A program made the position numbers and the translations under genes. A stretch of 64,000 bases of DNA. Origin: Dromiciops gliroides. Its lineage: Eukaryota; Chordata; Mammalia; Microbiotheria; Microbiotheriidae. Where the stretch lies: assembly GCF_019393635.1 (NCBI RefSeq), contig NC_057861.1, positions 77,817,327 to 77,881,326 of the forward strand. Reading direction: 5' to 3'. Under the pieces are notes generated by a model that saw only the letters and a list, made by a program, of their open reading frames with translations, was not told where the DNA came from and searched no databases. Numbering within the stretch: position 1 is the first letter of the stretch; each line of letters begins with the position of its first letter. Shown here piece after piece: positions 1-10,905 of the stretch.

Positions 1-204
1 GTCAATCAAATGATCAATTATCATCATCATGTGGCTAGCAGACAAAAACCAGTGATAAAATGTTTGTACATGCTCCAGATAAGGAGTAAGACACTTCCAT
101 TACAGGAAGAGAAATGCCTTTTCTCTGCCAGGAGAATTTGCTTCTTCTGTTTTCCCCTCTGTGGATCATTGCCTTCCACAGAAAAGAGAAAAGGCAAGAT
201 TCTC

Positions 205-370
205 ATGAGCTCCCTGAAGAACTGAGAGGAACATGGGAAGACTTGTATGAACTAGTGCAAAACAGGGTGTCTACAAAGTGTACATCAATGTATATGTGAA
301 GACTGTGGAACCAAGAGAATGATATATACCAAGACTACAGTAATGTAAATGAAAACTACATTAAAATTCA
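205..370 (+). repeat. LINE-1/HAL1-like 3' fragment
   Basis: The frame ending near 297 reads RGTWEDLYELV, resembling the LINE-1 ORF2 C-terminal RETWKDLHELM seen in better copies at 28886 and 55484. It is old and short, and the boundaries are uncertain. Confidence 0.45.
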
Positions 371-724
371 GTGTGATTGACTAAAATGCTCATGCCCTTT
401 GACCTAGAGATTCCACTGCTAGATGTAACCTCCCTGCAATTTGATAAGCCAGATTTGGCCTTGTATTGTTGGGTTCTAGGTTTCCACATTCACTCCAAGA
501 CATATCCAGTCTTGCTCTCTCCACTAGGGCCCATCACCTTCTCTCCCTTCCCCATGGAAAATTGGACTCTGCCCTTGGAACCTCCTTGGGCATTGGAAAG
601 CTAGCTTTGGCTCAGGTCTAGAGCTTCAGAGCACTCCTTGGATAGCTCCAGCCATGTCATTGTGATGTATCTTACCATGAAGCTTTCCAGCTCCACTTTA
701 GGAATTGTCTTTTCCTATTAAAAG
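371..724. other. Unassigned intergenic or intronic stretch
   Basis: No gene, RNA or recognisable repeat was seen here. The short open frame at 377-604 has no recognisable domain. Confidence 0.5.
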
Positions 725-835
725 TAAGCTCCTAAAGTCAGGAACTGCCCAGAAAGCTTTATTTATATAACTAGCACTAAATACAATGCTTAACAGAGCA
801 CATATAGTAAGTACTCAATAAATGTGCGTACTCTC
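725..835 (+). repeat. L2 LINE 3' end
   Basis: It carries the L2 3' signature: a 'gtaagctcct..aggaactg' start, then 'agtaagtactcaataaatg'. The CTCT/CCCT simple repeat at 828-863 follows the tail. Confidence 0.7.
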
Positions 836-863
836 TCTCCCTCCCTCTCTTCCTCCCTCCCTC
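828..863. repeat. Pyrimidine simple repeat (CTCT/CCCT)
   Basis: An uninterrupted C/T run directly after the L2 3' end. Confidence 0.85.
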
Positions 864-867
864 CAAT

Positions 868-1375
868 TCATCCACCAAAGCTGATGAAGTAATTTTCCTG
901 GAGTTTAATTCTGAACTATTACTTGTAGTATCAAATAGAAACTCCTTTGTTGGACATTTAAAACTCTTTACAAGCTGGCCCCTTTCTACCTTTCCAGTCT
1001 TCTGCCTTCCTGCCATCAACCACAACTTTACAGTACAGCCACATTGGCATGCTTGTTGTTCCTCCCATACAACATTGCATTGCCCTGGTCTTCGACTTTA
1101 CACTGGATGTCTCCTATGCCTGAGATGTGCTATCTCTTCATTTCCAGCTCTTAAAATTCCTGGCTTCCTTCAAGACAGCTCAAATTTCACATTCTGCAGA
1201 TGTTTCCCAGTCCCTCTAGATGCTAGGGTTCTCTCCTCTAATGTTACCTTCAGTCAATATCTACATCCATATGAATCCAATTATTTACATATTGTCTTTT
1301 CCACTTGAAAATAAGCTTCTTGACCTATTTTTGCCTTTCTTTTGATCCCCAGTGTCTAGCAAACTACATAACATG
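868..1375 (+). repeat. L2 LINE 3' portion
   Basis: It contains 'caagctggcccctttctacctttcc', typical of the L2 3' ORF2 end, then the 3' UTR text around 1305-1360 ('cttcttgacc...ccccagtgtctagca'). It is old and its frame is broken. Confidence 0.7.
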
Positions 1376-1379
1376 TTTT

Positions 1380-1551
1380 GTTGCTGTTGTTCAGTCATTT
1401 TGGTTGTGTCCAACTTCCATGACACCATTTGGAGTTTTTCTTGGCACGGATACTGGAGTGGTCTGCCATTTCCTTTTCTGGTTCATTTTACAGACAAGGA
1501 AAGTGAGGCAAACAGGGTGAAGTGACTTGCCTAGGGTCATACAGTAAGTGT
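1380..1551 (-). repeat. CORE-SINE with BovB-type 3' tail, first half
   Basis: Read on the minus strand this is the 3' half of a SINE. The tail 'ttgttcagtcat..gtgtccaac' matches BovB/RTE ends, followed by the CORE ('aaagtgaggcaaacaggg', 'gacttgcctagggtcat'). It is interrupted by the LTR at 1552-2094 and resumes at 2095. Confidence 0.75.
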
Positions 1552-2094
1552 TGTGGTGAATAAAAATATATGTGGTTGCCCTATAATTGTCCCAAGTGTT
1601 AGGAAATTTAGCTGGGATTTATAATATATTTGTTATTTAGAAATTAGAAGCTACTGTACCAGTTTTAGGGCATTAAACATTTATTAAAGTATATTAAATA
1701 TTAGTAAAGAGATAGAGGACATGGCTCAGAAAGTTAAGAAACCCTACATACCTAGGATATAGGGGAAAGAGAGAGCAGTGTGGGAGAGAGAAGAGCATGC
1801 CAAGAGAGCTCGAGAGGCCCCTCTCCAGGGTTTTTTAACCTGTCTCAGGTAGAGGTGGGTCACTCCACGTTGATCCAAGCTAATTGGCTGGTAACATTCA
1901 AGTCCATTGATTGACATCACTTGAAGGTGATCTTAAGTTAGTTAACTTCCTTTAGTTAGTTAGGAAGGTCGAGCTACATTTCCTTTGAAATTCTCCTGAC
2001 ACTGGCCCTGCAAAACCAGTCAGAGTTCCTGTGTATATGTGGGGGGGGGAGAAGGGGGGTCTCTGAGTCCCCCAAATCCCATTATTTTCTCATA
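1552..2094 (-). mobile_element. Solo LTR of a class-I-like endogenous retrovirus
   Basis: This 543 bp element sits inside a SINE. The flanking 4 bp gtgt is duplicated (1548-1551 and 2095-2098), and the SINE resumes exactly after it. It shares 'gggcattaaacatttattaaag' and 'aatcccattatttt' with the LTR at 28103-28544. A polyadenylation signal is readable on the minus strand near 1680. No internal retroviral sequence is attached. Moderately old: it is younger than the SINE it split. Confidence 0.75.
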
Positions 2095-2183
2095 GTGTCC
2101 AAGACCTGACTTGAGCACAGGTCCTTCTGACTCCAGGCCCAGCTTTCTATCTACTACACAACATAGCTGCCCTGATGTGTAGT
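2095..2183 (-). repeat. CORE-SINE with BovB-type tail, second half
   Basis: Continuation of the SINE at 1380-1551: 'aggtccttctgactccaggcccag' then 'catagctgcc', which is the tRNA-related head on the minus strand. Confidence 0.75.
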
Positions 2184-2369
2184 AATTATATATTTGCTGA
2201 ATTAATTCTAGGTGAAAAGTACATATAGCTTTAGAAATCTGGAAAAGCATGGTTATTTCTGGGGAAACTCTGAAATCTCAACTCTCTCAGACTCTTTATT
2301 AGGCAAAGAGATCATGCTAATCAAATTTGGAGATGACACAAAGCTGGGAGGCATAGTTAATACATTGGA

Positions 2370-2535
2370 TAATGATGGCTAGCATTTACCTATCACTTTA
2401 AAGTTTGTTAAACACTTTGAAAACATTATCTCATGTTATTCTCTCAACAACTCTAGGAAGTAGGTGGAAAAGTTATCCCCATTTTACAGATGTGGGAACT
2501 GATGTAGACTCAGGGAACTAGGTGGCACAATGGAC
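2370..2535 (-). repeat. MIR-like CORE-SINE
   Basis: Antisense MIR signature: 'ttctctcaacaactctaggaag', 'tccccattttacagatg', and a degraded 'gaactaggtggcacaatgg' head. Confidence 0.6.
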
Positions 2536-2786
2536 ACAAGACTGGATCTATTCATCTCTGATCTTTTCATTAGGAATGCTAGAAATGCCTCTATTTCATT
2601 AAATATTCATTTTCCCCTGAATGATTCTACTCAGTTCTGCTGAGTAGGTGATTCTGGGTTGTAATACTGGCTTCTTTGTATTCCTGAGTATCACATTCCA
2701 AGCCCTTCACTCCTTTAATGTGGAAGCTGCTAAATCTTGTGTGATCCTAACTGTGGCTCCATATTGTTATAATTGTTTCTTTCATT

Positions 2787-3262
2787 GGCACACTAATGTA
2801 TTGTTGGTGGAGTTGTGAATTGACCCAACCATTCTGGAGAACAATTTGGAACTATGCCCAAAAGTCTATAAAACTGTGCAGAAATTTTGACCCAATAATG
2901 CCACTACTAGGTCTGTATCTCAAAAATATCATAAAAAAGGGGAAAGGATATACATGTACAAAAATATAGCAGTTCTTTTTCTGGGGCAAAATATTAGAAA
3001 TTGAGGGGATGCCCATAAATTGGGAATGGCTGAACAAGTTATGGTATGTGAATGTAATGGAATACTGTTGTGCTATAAGAAATGATGAGCAAGTAGATTT
3101 CAGAAAAACCTGAAAAGACTTACATGAATTGATGCTGAATAAAGTGAGCAGAATCAGGAGCACATTATACACAGTAACAACATTATGTGATGATCAATTG
3201 TGATAGACTTAGCTCTTCTCAGCAATGCAATTATCCAAGACAATTCCAAAAGACTCATGATA
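2787..3262 (+). repeat. LINE-1 ORF2 C-terminal fragment inserted in LINE-1 ORF1
   Basis: It starts at 'cacactaatgtattgttggtgg' and includes the 'gggaatggctgaacaagttatgg' region that encodes the ORF2 C-terminus. It ends at 'ctcatgatagaa', well before the normal LINE-1 3' terminus. Similar 'tttctttc' bases flank it at about 2777-2784 and 3267-3274, a possible TSD. Confidence 0.7.
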
Positions 3263-3844
3263 GAATTATTTCTTTCTAGATGCTTCCAATATTTTTTCCT
3301 TGACCTGGGAGCTCTGGAATCTGGCTATAATATTCCTGAGAGATTTCATTTGGGGATCTCTTTCAGGAGGTGATTGGTAAATTCTTTCTATTTTGATTTT
3401 GTCTTCTAGCTCTAGGATATTGGGTCATTTTCCTTGATAATTTCTTAAAATATGATGTCTAGCCTCTTTCTTTGCTTGTGACTTTCAGGTAGTTCAATAA
3501 TTCTTAAATTATCTCTCCTGGATCTATTTTTCAGGTCAGTTGTTTTTTCCAATGAGATATTTCACATTTTCTTCTATTTTGTTTTCATTCTTTTAACTTT
3601 GTTTTATTGTTTTTTGATGTATCAAGGAATCATTAGCTTCTTCTTGGCCAATTATGATTTTTAGGAAATTATTTCCATCAGTGAGATTTTGTATCTTTTT
3701 TTTCCATTTGTCCAATTCTGTTTTTTAAAAAGTTATTTTCTTCAGTGAATTTTTGTATCACCTTTTCAATTTGGCCTATTCTGATTTTTAAGAAGTTATT
3801 TTCTTCATTGAATTTTTGTGCTTTTTACCACTGGGCCAATTCCT

Positions 3845-3993
3845 TTTTTTTTTTTTTAGTGAGGCAATTGGAGTTAAGTGACTTGCCCAGGGTCACACAG
3901 CTAGTAAGTGTTAAGTGTCTAAGGCCGAATTTGAACTCAGGTACTCCTGACTCCAGGGCCGGTGCTCTATCCACTGTGCCACCTAGCTGCCCC
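3845..3993 (-). repeat. WSINE1-like SINE
   Basis: Full-length antisense copy from poly-T plus GAGGCAATTGG to CACCTAGCTGCCCC. It is of the TTAAGTG/GTACTCCTGAC type and sits in the antisense LINE-1 ORF1 relic. Confidence 0.9.
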
Positions 3994-4384
3994 TTTTCAG
4001 TATTTTTTTACCTCTTTTACCAAGCTGTTCATTCTCTTTTCATAATTTTCTTGTATTACTCTCATTTTTCTTCCAATTTTCCCTCTACCACTTATCTCTT
4101 TCTTTAACTCTTCCAAGAATTCTTGTTGGGTTTGAATCCAATTAGCATTTTTCTTTGAGACTTTTTTGTAGCTGTTTTCACATTGTTGTTCTCTGAGTTT
4201 ATGAACTGGTGTTATAGACTTCTCCTGCTTACCTCTTAAATTTTCTTAGGCTGGAAAAATATCTCACTCCAACTTTTTGTTGTCTCTGCTGCTGCAAAAT
4301 TTGATTTGAGGTATTATTTTAAAGATATTTGGAAAGGAATGTTGGGATAGTTCAGCTGGGTGCCTGCCCCTAATCTGCTATCTT

Positions 4385-4612
4385 GGTAGAGCACTGGATC
4401 TAGAGTCAGGAAGATTTGAGCTCAAATCCAGTCTTAAAACACTTACTAGCTTTGTGACCCTGGTCAGTCTATAAAATGGGGGTGATAATAACACCTACTT
4501 TCCATATTATATGGACAAAATGTGATAGTGCTTGTAAAATGCCTTGAAAATCTTTAACCTTAAGGTTGAAAACCTTAGAACTATATAAATGTTAGCTAGA
4601 TATTTCTGACAG
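4385..4612 (+). repeat. MIR-like CORE-SINE
   Basis: Sense copy: 'gagcactggatctagagtcagg', a degraded 'acttactagctttgtgaccctgg' CORE, then the 'gtgataataacacctac' tail. Confidence 0.65.
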
Positions 4613-5280
4613 GTCCAAAGTTCTCTCCTCTGTTATTTTCCATGTCACCTAGATGCTTCTGAGGCAGGATCTGAAAAGACCTGGCCTGGCTGGAGCTTTG
4701 GGCTAAATCTAATAAGATGAAATTCAATAGGGATAAATGTAAAGTCTTACACTTGGGAGTAAAAAAACCCCCAACTTCACAATGACAAGATAGGAGATAA
4801 TTGATTAGGTAAAGTTATGAAAAAGGTCTAGGGATTAATGAACTGCAATCTCAACATAAATCTGCAGTATGACATAGCAGCCAGTCAGTTGGTCAGTCAG
4901 CCACTAAGGGTCTATCAAGCATCCACCCTGTACCAGGGACTGTGCTAAAACAAATAATTTCATGCAATCTTGGGCTAAATTTTAAGGTATAACTTCCAGG
5001 AGTAAGGAAGTAATGATAGTTCCAGTCTGTCTCCCATTTAGGCTGCTCTTAATATTATTGTTATTGGGAATAAATGGGTAGTATTTATTGGAAAAAATAT
5101 ATTGCATACATGATTTAAAGTGATCGCCATTTTCATTTTTAAATCATTGTATTTCTAAGGAACATAAGCTGTGTAATTTAAGAAAACACACACACACAAT
5201 AAAACCTCCCAGCAGTAGCTTACCATGCCTATTAAATTCTGCAATCTCAACTTCTCTTGAAAACTTCATAGTGTCCCATG
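4613..5280. other. Unassigned stretch with an L2 trace
   Basis: No gene was seen. The bases at 4880-4950 ('cagtcagtcagcc..accctgtaccagggactgtgctaaa') resemble an antisense L2 3' end. A (CA)5 run lies at 5188-5197. Confidence 0.5.
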
Positions 5281-5765
5281 GGTTTGTTAACCAGACCAGA
5301 ACTGGCCTCTAACCTGAGGATGGCTGGAGCCAAACAGAGCAGGGTAGAGACAGTTGAGTCAGAAATTAATCAAAAGGTTAAATTTCAAATTAGGGAAATG
5401 ACTTGCAAGTAAGGACACATACTGGGGCACCACCCCTAGGGGCGGGGAGACCTGAAGCAGTGTGGGGAGATCTCAATATTTATACCAATGGCTATGCCCT
5501 GAGTTGTAGCCCTGACAATGAGAGGTAATAGCAACAATGTGATAAGTTTTATTCATAGCAGAACATAATGACTGGAACATGAGTATTTGTCCAAGATCGT
5601 CCAGTGCTTGTTTGAGCTCAGAACACCTAGTGCTGGTCAAAGCAATATAATAGTCATGTGATTTTTGCCAGAGAGTGAGATCATCCAGTAGGTGAGCACA
5701 AAGGATTGTTGTTTTGCCAAGGTCAGGGCATAGGTTGCCTGTTGGGCCTTATGTCTGGAAAATAG
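5281..5765 (-). other. Possible LTR-like segment
   Basis: On the minus strand a CCATTGGTATAAATA block (plus 5480-5494) looks like a CCAAT/TATA promoter followed by GC-rich sequence. No TSD or terminal dinucleotides could be fixed. It could equally be unique sequence. Confidence 0.25.
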
Positions 5766-5935
5766 ATGTGTTTCCTAATATCTTGCCAGATTCAATTTCC
5801 ACCTCTAAGCAGATGATTTCCAGAGCTATATATCCAGTCCTAGTCTCTCTCCTGAGTTCAAGTCCTTCATCACCAGCTGCCTTTTGGACATTCAGAACTG
5901 AATGTCCTGTAAGCATCTCAAATTAAACTCATTCA

Positions 5936-6152
5936 TTAGAAATTTTCTTTTGTTTTTGTTTTTTGTTGTTGTTGTTTGGTTTGGTTTTTTTTTGTTTGGT
6001 TTGGTTTTGGGTTTTTTTTGGGGGGGGCAATTGGGGTTAAGTGACTTGCCCAGGATCACACAGTAAGTATCAAGTATCTGAGGTCAGATTTGAACTCAGG
6101 TCCTCCTGAATCTAGGGCAGGTGCTCTTTCCACTGTGCCACCTAGCTGCCCC
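5936..6152 (-). repeat. WSINE1-like SINE
   Basis: Antisense copy with a long T/G-rich tail (5936-6023). TSD AATTAAACTCATTCA at 5921-5935 and 6153-6167. It is of the GTCAAG/GTCCTCCTGAATC type. Confidence 0.92.
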
Positions 6153-6288
6153 AATTAAACTCATTCAAACACAACTCATTAGCTTTCACCCTCCCCCTGC
6201 CCCAAACATCCTCTCTCTAAACTTCCCTATTATTGTGAAAAACATCACCAACTTCCCAATTCCCAGGTTTGCAACTTGGTGTCATTTT

Positions 6289-6426
6289 CCTTTTTTTCTT
6301 TTTTGCAGGGCAATGAGGGTTAAGTGACTTTCCCAGGGTCACACAGCTTGTAAGTGTCAAGTGTCTGAGGTCGGATTTGAATTCAGGTCCTCCTGAATTC
6401 AGGGCCAGTGCCACATAGCTGCCCCC
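6289..6426 (-). repeat. WSINE1-like SINE
   Basis: Antisense copy with a short internal deletion near the head. TSD AACTTGGTRTCATTTT at 6273-6288 and 6427-6442. Confidence 0.92.
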
Positions 6427-6925
6427 AACTTGGTATCATTTTGAACCTCACTCTCACTTAACTCACATATCCAGTTGCCAAATATTGTAATCTCTACCTT
6501 TATTGCATTTGTTTACATGCCCCCTTCTCTCTACTCACCCAGCCACCATCCTAGCTCAGGCCCTCATCAACACGCACTTAGGCTGTTGCTATGACCTCCT
6601 ATTTGGTTTCCCTACTCCAACCAATGCATCCTCAATTCAGTTGACTCCTAAGATTTTCTTAAAGCACAGGTGTGATTATTTCAACCTCCCTCTCAATGAA
6701 CTTCAGTGGCTCCCTATTACCTCTAGAATCTAAAATAAATTCCTTTGTTTGACTTTTAAAGATCTTTATTATAACCGTTTTCATCCTACCGTTCTAATCT
6801 TACACATCACTCCCTAAATACAATATACATCCAGCCATACTGGCCTACTTGTGTGTCTACACCCATGACATACCATCACCTATCTCTGTACCTTTATATT
6901 GACTGTCTCCTATACCTGGGCATCG

Positions 6926-7070
6926 AGTTGGCATAGTGGATAGAGAATTAGCCCTGAAGTTGGGAGGACCTGAGTTCAAATCTGAACTCAGAAACTTACT
7001 AGCTGAGCAAGTCATTTAGCTCCAATTGCCTTAAAACATCTGGGGTCATCTCCAGTCATCTTGATATATA

Positions 7071-7101
<31 letters not shown>

Positions 7102-7168
7102 ATACACACACATATATATATCTGAAGATATATCTATCTCTATCTCTATCTTGCCACTTGTGAGATTT
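6926..7168 (+). repeat. MAR-type CORE-SINE with microsatellite in its tail
   Basis: Sense head 'gttggcatagtggatagag', then the CORE, then 'catctggggtcatctccagtcatc'. This tail also appears in minus-strand copies at 32809 and 52614. The tail's 'gatgtatatcttgcc' has been expanded into TG, TA and TATC repeats (7061-7152). Confidence 0.75.
7061..7152. repeat. Compound microsatellite (TA, TG, TATG, TATC)
   Basis: Runs of TG (7071-7090), TATG, CA, TA and TATCTC units lie inside a SINE tail. Confidence 0.9.
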
Positions 7169-7213
7169 AAAATTGGATATAAGAGCATTAAACTCTCCTT
7201 TGGACTTTTCTCT

Positions 7214-7586
7214 TGTATGTATATATCTCCCAGACCAGTAAGAGAAAGAAGCCTCTGAGCTTTAATCAGAGAGGGATTAGCTTTTATTGTTTAGACAACA
7301 AACAGGTGATACCAATTAGGGAAATAGGAAAGTAGAAATACAAATGAATAGTTTTAGATCTAAGCTTAGTCTATATTCTTTTATAAAAACTCACCGAATC
7401 CCAAAACTGCCTGCCAGGCCGACAACCAGAGCCAATCACCAAAAGCGTGCGCCGTCATGCCAGAGTCTGTGAGACACAGAGCGAGCACTTCCTATTCTAC
7501 TACCCAGTTTTAAGTTGGCATCCCGGAAGTATCTCGTGCTTGGTCACACTCTCCCGGGCAGCAGCAAGCCCGGCTGTTTGTCACAG
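7214..7586 (-). mobile_element. LTR of an endogenous retrovirus, interrupting L2
   Basis: It lies between two collinear L2 pieces. On the minus strand it begins TGTGACAAAC, has a TATAAAA box (plus 7380-7388), and has an AATAAA signal followed by a CTCTGATTAAAGCTCAGAGG stretch (plus 7250-7290), the expected U3-R-U5 order. CpG content is higher than in the flanks (7430-7560). It is unlike the LTR at 1552. Ends are approximate, the TSD is unclear, and no internal region is attached. Confidence 0.6.
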
Positions 7587-7700
7587 TTATCTCCCTCATT
7601 AGATTGTAAGCTCCTTGAGGGCAGGGACTGTTTTTTTGCTACTTTTTGTATCCCCAGTGCCTGGCCCATAGTAACATACTTCATATTTATTGACTGATGG

Positions 7701-8280
7701 ATGGAAAGAGAGCAGAGAAAACCTCATATAGAAGGCAGCATCTGACCTGAACTTTTAAGGAAATTTGTTATTATGAAAGTTGGAGGTAAGAAGGGAGTAA
7801 ATTTTAGGCAAAGAGTGGAGTCTATACAAAGGCATTGAAATGGGAGATGAAATGTTGTGTTAAGAGTTAAGAAGGCCAATCTATCTGAGCCAAAGAGTAC
7901 ATAAAAGAAAGTAATGTATAATAAGCCTACAAAAGGAGGTTGGAGATAGGCTGGGAGGGACTTTAAATACCCAGCAGAAATTTGTGATTTTAGATAGAAT
8001 AGTACATAAATATGCAAATATGATAGCTGATCATAAACAACACTATGGGCTGGTGAAACAATTTGATATAAGGCTGAGAGCAATGATAAATATTTACAAG
8101 TATAATCATTTTAAATCAACAAGCATTTATATTCTCCAGGTTCCATACTAAATCCTGAGAGAGGCAAAAACAGCAACTTACCCTCAGAGTTCACAATCTA
8201 ATCAGGGAGGTCACATGCAAACAACTATGTACAAACAAGTCAGATATAAAATGAATTAGAGATAATCTAAGAGGATGTTA
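7701..8280 (-). repeat. L2 LINE, antisense
   Basis: Antisense L2 text: 'aaggcattgaaatgggagatg', 'aaggaggttggagataggctggg', then 'agagttcacaatctaatcaggg' at 8185-8206. Confidence 0.65.
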
Positions 8281-9105
8281 CCAAATTTGTGTTTTAAGAC
8301 TTGAAAATGTCAAACAGGAATGCACTCCCTTAGAATTTATGTAAAAATAAAAGGAATCAACCCTAAGAAAACTGGAGTCAGTTTTACAGTGCAGAGGCCA
8401 CTTGAAGCAGCTGCATTTATCCTGTTCATAAGAATCCCATTTTGTGGGTGTTGTCCTTTTAACATTTTTTCCTTCTCTTTTACTTAAAAATGGAAGCTAT
8501 TTTTTAACCCTTAAGAAAGTCTCGGGGAAACAATATACCTTGGGAGAAGGCAAAGTTTCATCCTTTGAAGAAATATTTTGGGGAAAAGGAAATATTTTTT
8601 AAGTAGAATGATTTCGATTTATTTGCCTAACCAGAAAGAACAATCTGGATCACTTAGCAAATTATAGAAGAGTACATCCAGACCCTTGGGGGAGTGCTGA
8701 ATGAAGAGAGGCCAAGAGTTCTCTAGAGCCCAGACAAGTAGAGTCAGCTGCAGTCTTCCCAAAGCTTACACTAGGCAGTTCATGCACCTCCCCATCCCCC
8801 CGGGCCAGGGTATCAGGTTTGGCAGCCAGCTGCCCCAGAAGATGACCTCAGTTAAAAAAGCAGCTGTTTCCCCACAGCAGGGAGGTTTTTTGGCTCTTCC
8901 CTATTTTTCATGAAGGCTTTTAAAGGAAATAAGTCTAAGGGTATAATGGGAACTCATGCTCTCTTCAAGGTTATGAAAACAGATTCCTTCATTGGCCTCC
9001 ACTTCAAATGAAGTACAGAGGCAAAATAAATAAATAAAGTCCCTTCCTCCCAGTCAGGCTTCCTCCCCAAGCCATTGGCCTTGCTTCTCCCCCCTTTCTG
9101 AATCC
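8281..9105. other. Unassigned stretch
   Basis: No gene, RNA or repeat was recognised. The open frames here are short and match nothing I know. Confidence 0.5.
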
Positions 9106-9107
9106 TC

Positions 9108-9245
9108 TTCTCTACATAGGATCTAGGAAGGGACTTTACAGGTCAACTAGCCTAACACCCTGCTTTTACAAATGGGGAAACTGAGGCTTATAGAGGTTAA
9201 ATAACTTCACATAGGTAATAAGTAACAAAGGTAGGTCCCCTTTGC
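9108..9245 (-). repeat. MIR/CORE-like SINE with CR1-type end
   Basis: 'aggatctaggaagggactttacaggtca' then 'aaatggggaaactgaggct' and 'aggttaaataactt'. The same family occurs at 22748, 43468 and 46690. Confidence 0.6.
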
Positions 9246-10289
9246 TCCTGAAATGTTTCTTTTTCTGTGGTCCATGCAGCTACTCCTGACTCCACTAATA
9301 AACCAACAGATCCAAGGCATATGACCATCTAGGTTTTTTTCTCACAGGTTAACTATCATAGATAGGAAAGTAAGCCAGCTACTTCGGTTGGCTCTTCTTT
9401 CTCTCATGCTTCCCTGTAGGTTGGAGGAATAAAGAGGAAGTGAATGATTGACCGGCAAATAGGAAACTGTCTTTGCCCCTGCAGGAGTGGGGGTGGGGAG
9501 ATGGAAAAGGGTGTTGCCCTTTTTGGCCTATCCATGATGAGAATGAAGAGCACTCTCAGTAACTAGACTATTGACATACCATAAAATGTTGACATATCTC
9601 TAAAGGGCAGGACAGGGACTCCTTTGGCACCCCCATGGGCATACACTCATCCAGCATTCTAGGAAAGTACATGGGAGCTTCCAGTGGGCTTGCTTCCAGG
9701 TATTCTTCTGAAGGAACCCTTCCTCCCACTTCAGAGAATGTACAATATTCCCCATGATTCTAATTCAACTTTGTGAGCCTTCTTCTGGCCATGAGTGAAT
9801 GAGGGGGTTTTATTATGGAGTAACAGAGTCGTCTGGTTGGTCATAAGGAGGAGCCAGAAGGACTGGTAGCAACAGAGACTCTAAACCAGAGCTGAGCATG
9901 CATAGAATAGATTCAAGGGGATAATCTCCCCATCTAGTCACTTGTGGCATTTGATCAAGGAGAGCTGCTTTGATTTGCCAGGTTGGGGAGGTGCCACAGC
10001 AAGCTGTCTCCCCCCTGCCAGCCTCCATGAACACATGACAACTCATTTCTTTTGTGTTATTATTTCTGATTTTAGGTGAATGAATACCTGGAGACAGAAT
10101 TGACATGATGAGTTTCCTAGGGTCAGAAGAACCATTAAGGGTCCCCTCAGCAATTGGAAATGATAGCAGATGCCACCAGAGCTGGTAACCACAGCTGTAG
10201 CTAAGCCTAGTCAGGAACCAGCCCATCAGTGGATTGATCTGGTAGATGAGACAGGAGCCAGCCCAGCTGAGCAAGGCAATGACTTGTCT
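9246..10289. other. Unassigned stretch with a 153-codon minus-strand open frame
   Basis: The minus-strand open frame at 9813-10274 shows no motif, signal peptide or family that I recognise. It lacks nearby promoter or splice context. A chance frame is the simplest reading. Confidence 0.4.
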
Positions 10290-10680
10290 ATCATGATCCT
10301 ATACTCTCAAGTGAAGGAGACACTGTGAAGAGAGTAGGTTTGCATGTTCCCTACATGTGCCTCACTATCTTTGTGTTTTATGTTTGTGTCCACTCCCTCC
10401 AGAGACCTTGAGTAAGAAAGAGGAGAGTGTGTTCCAGCAAGGTATGCTTTTGTAACTTCTATCTTTGCAATACCTTTTCAGTAAATACCCTTTGGTTAAA
10501 GCTTACTGATACCAAGTAGCACTCCAGATGGGAGCTTTTGGTGAAGAGTACTAGAATCATCAATTCCTCAGTTAACCCTAAAACCCTGTAAGGAGAAGTG
10601 GTCAGCCACCTTCTGGGGACACAACCTTCTAAGACAAGTGGGGGTTGAAAAAATTAGCCCAGAGTTAGTGCCATAACAGT
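10290..10680 (+). other. Possible LTR-like segment
   Basis: The order 'gcaataccttttcagtaaatacc' then a short terminal block ending 'gccataaca' recalls the 3' half of an ERVL-type LTR. No paired copy or TSD was found. Tentative. Confidence 0.25.
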
Positions 10681-10805
10681 TATTGTGAAAGGTCCCAGAG
10701 GAATCTCAGCCATATCAACATCACATTCAGTCTCCTTGGAAAGAAGGGAGAAGAGCTCTGGGTTGACAAGTGGTGAGCAAATCAAATACTTTCTACAATC
10801 TGTTG

Positions 10806-10905
10806 ATGGTGTTGTTTGGTCATTTAGTCATGTCCAACTCTTCATGACCCCATGGACTATAGCACACCAGGCCCTTCTATTCTCCACTCTCACATGTAAA
10901 AACAT
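10806..10905 (-). repeat. BovB-type RTE LINE 3' end
   Basis: 'tagtcatgtccaactcttc' and 'accccatggactatagcac' then 'ccaggcccttct' are a close match to the antisense 3' end of BovB as I know it from ruminants and reptiles. Unlike the SINEs that share this tail, it continues into BovB rather than a CORE block. Confidence 0.7.

Larger units (their letters stand above)
2560..4330 (-). repeat. LINE-1 ORF1 relic, split by two later insertions
   Basis: On the minus strand the 3500-3560 region reads DLKNRSRRDNLRI, the LINE-1 ORF1p motif at the start of the RRM domain. Upstream of it (3640-4200) is coiled-coil-rich sequence, and 2560-2786 carries the ORF1 C-terminal domain. A sense LINE-1 piece (2787-3262) and a SINE (3845-3993) interrupt it. 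There are several stops and it is not functional. Confidence 0.75.
5770..7700 (+). repeat. Long L2 LINE relic, interrupted
   Basis: L2 3' text is collinear through 5770-5935, 6153-6288, 6427-6920 and 7590-7700. It includes 'cttcagtggctccctattacc', 'gactttTaaagatctttat', and the end 'attgtaagctccttgaggg...cccagtgcctgg'. It is punctured by two WSINE1-like SINEs, a MAR-type SINE with a microsatellite, and an LTR. All frames are broken. Confidence 0.8.

Noticed and set aside
3745-4107. 120-codon open frame
   Set aside because: It crosses antisense LINE-1 ORF1 and a SINE. The peptide is the usual SINE translation (LSDLPRVTQLVSVKCLRPNLNSG).
9813-10274. 153-codon minus-strand open frame as a gene
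   Set aside because: No motif, no promoter or splice context and no recognised family. Kept only as an unassigned stretch.
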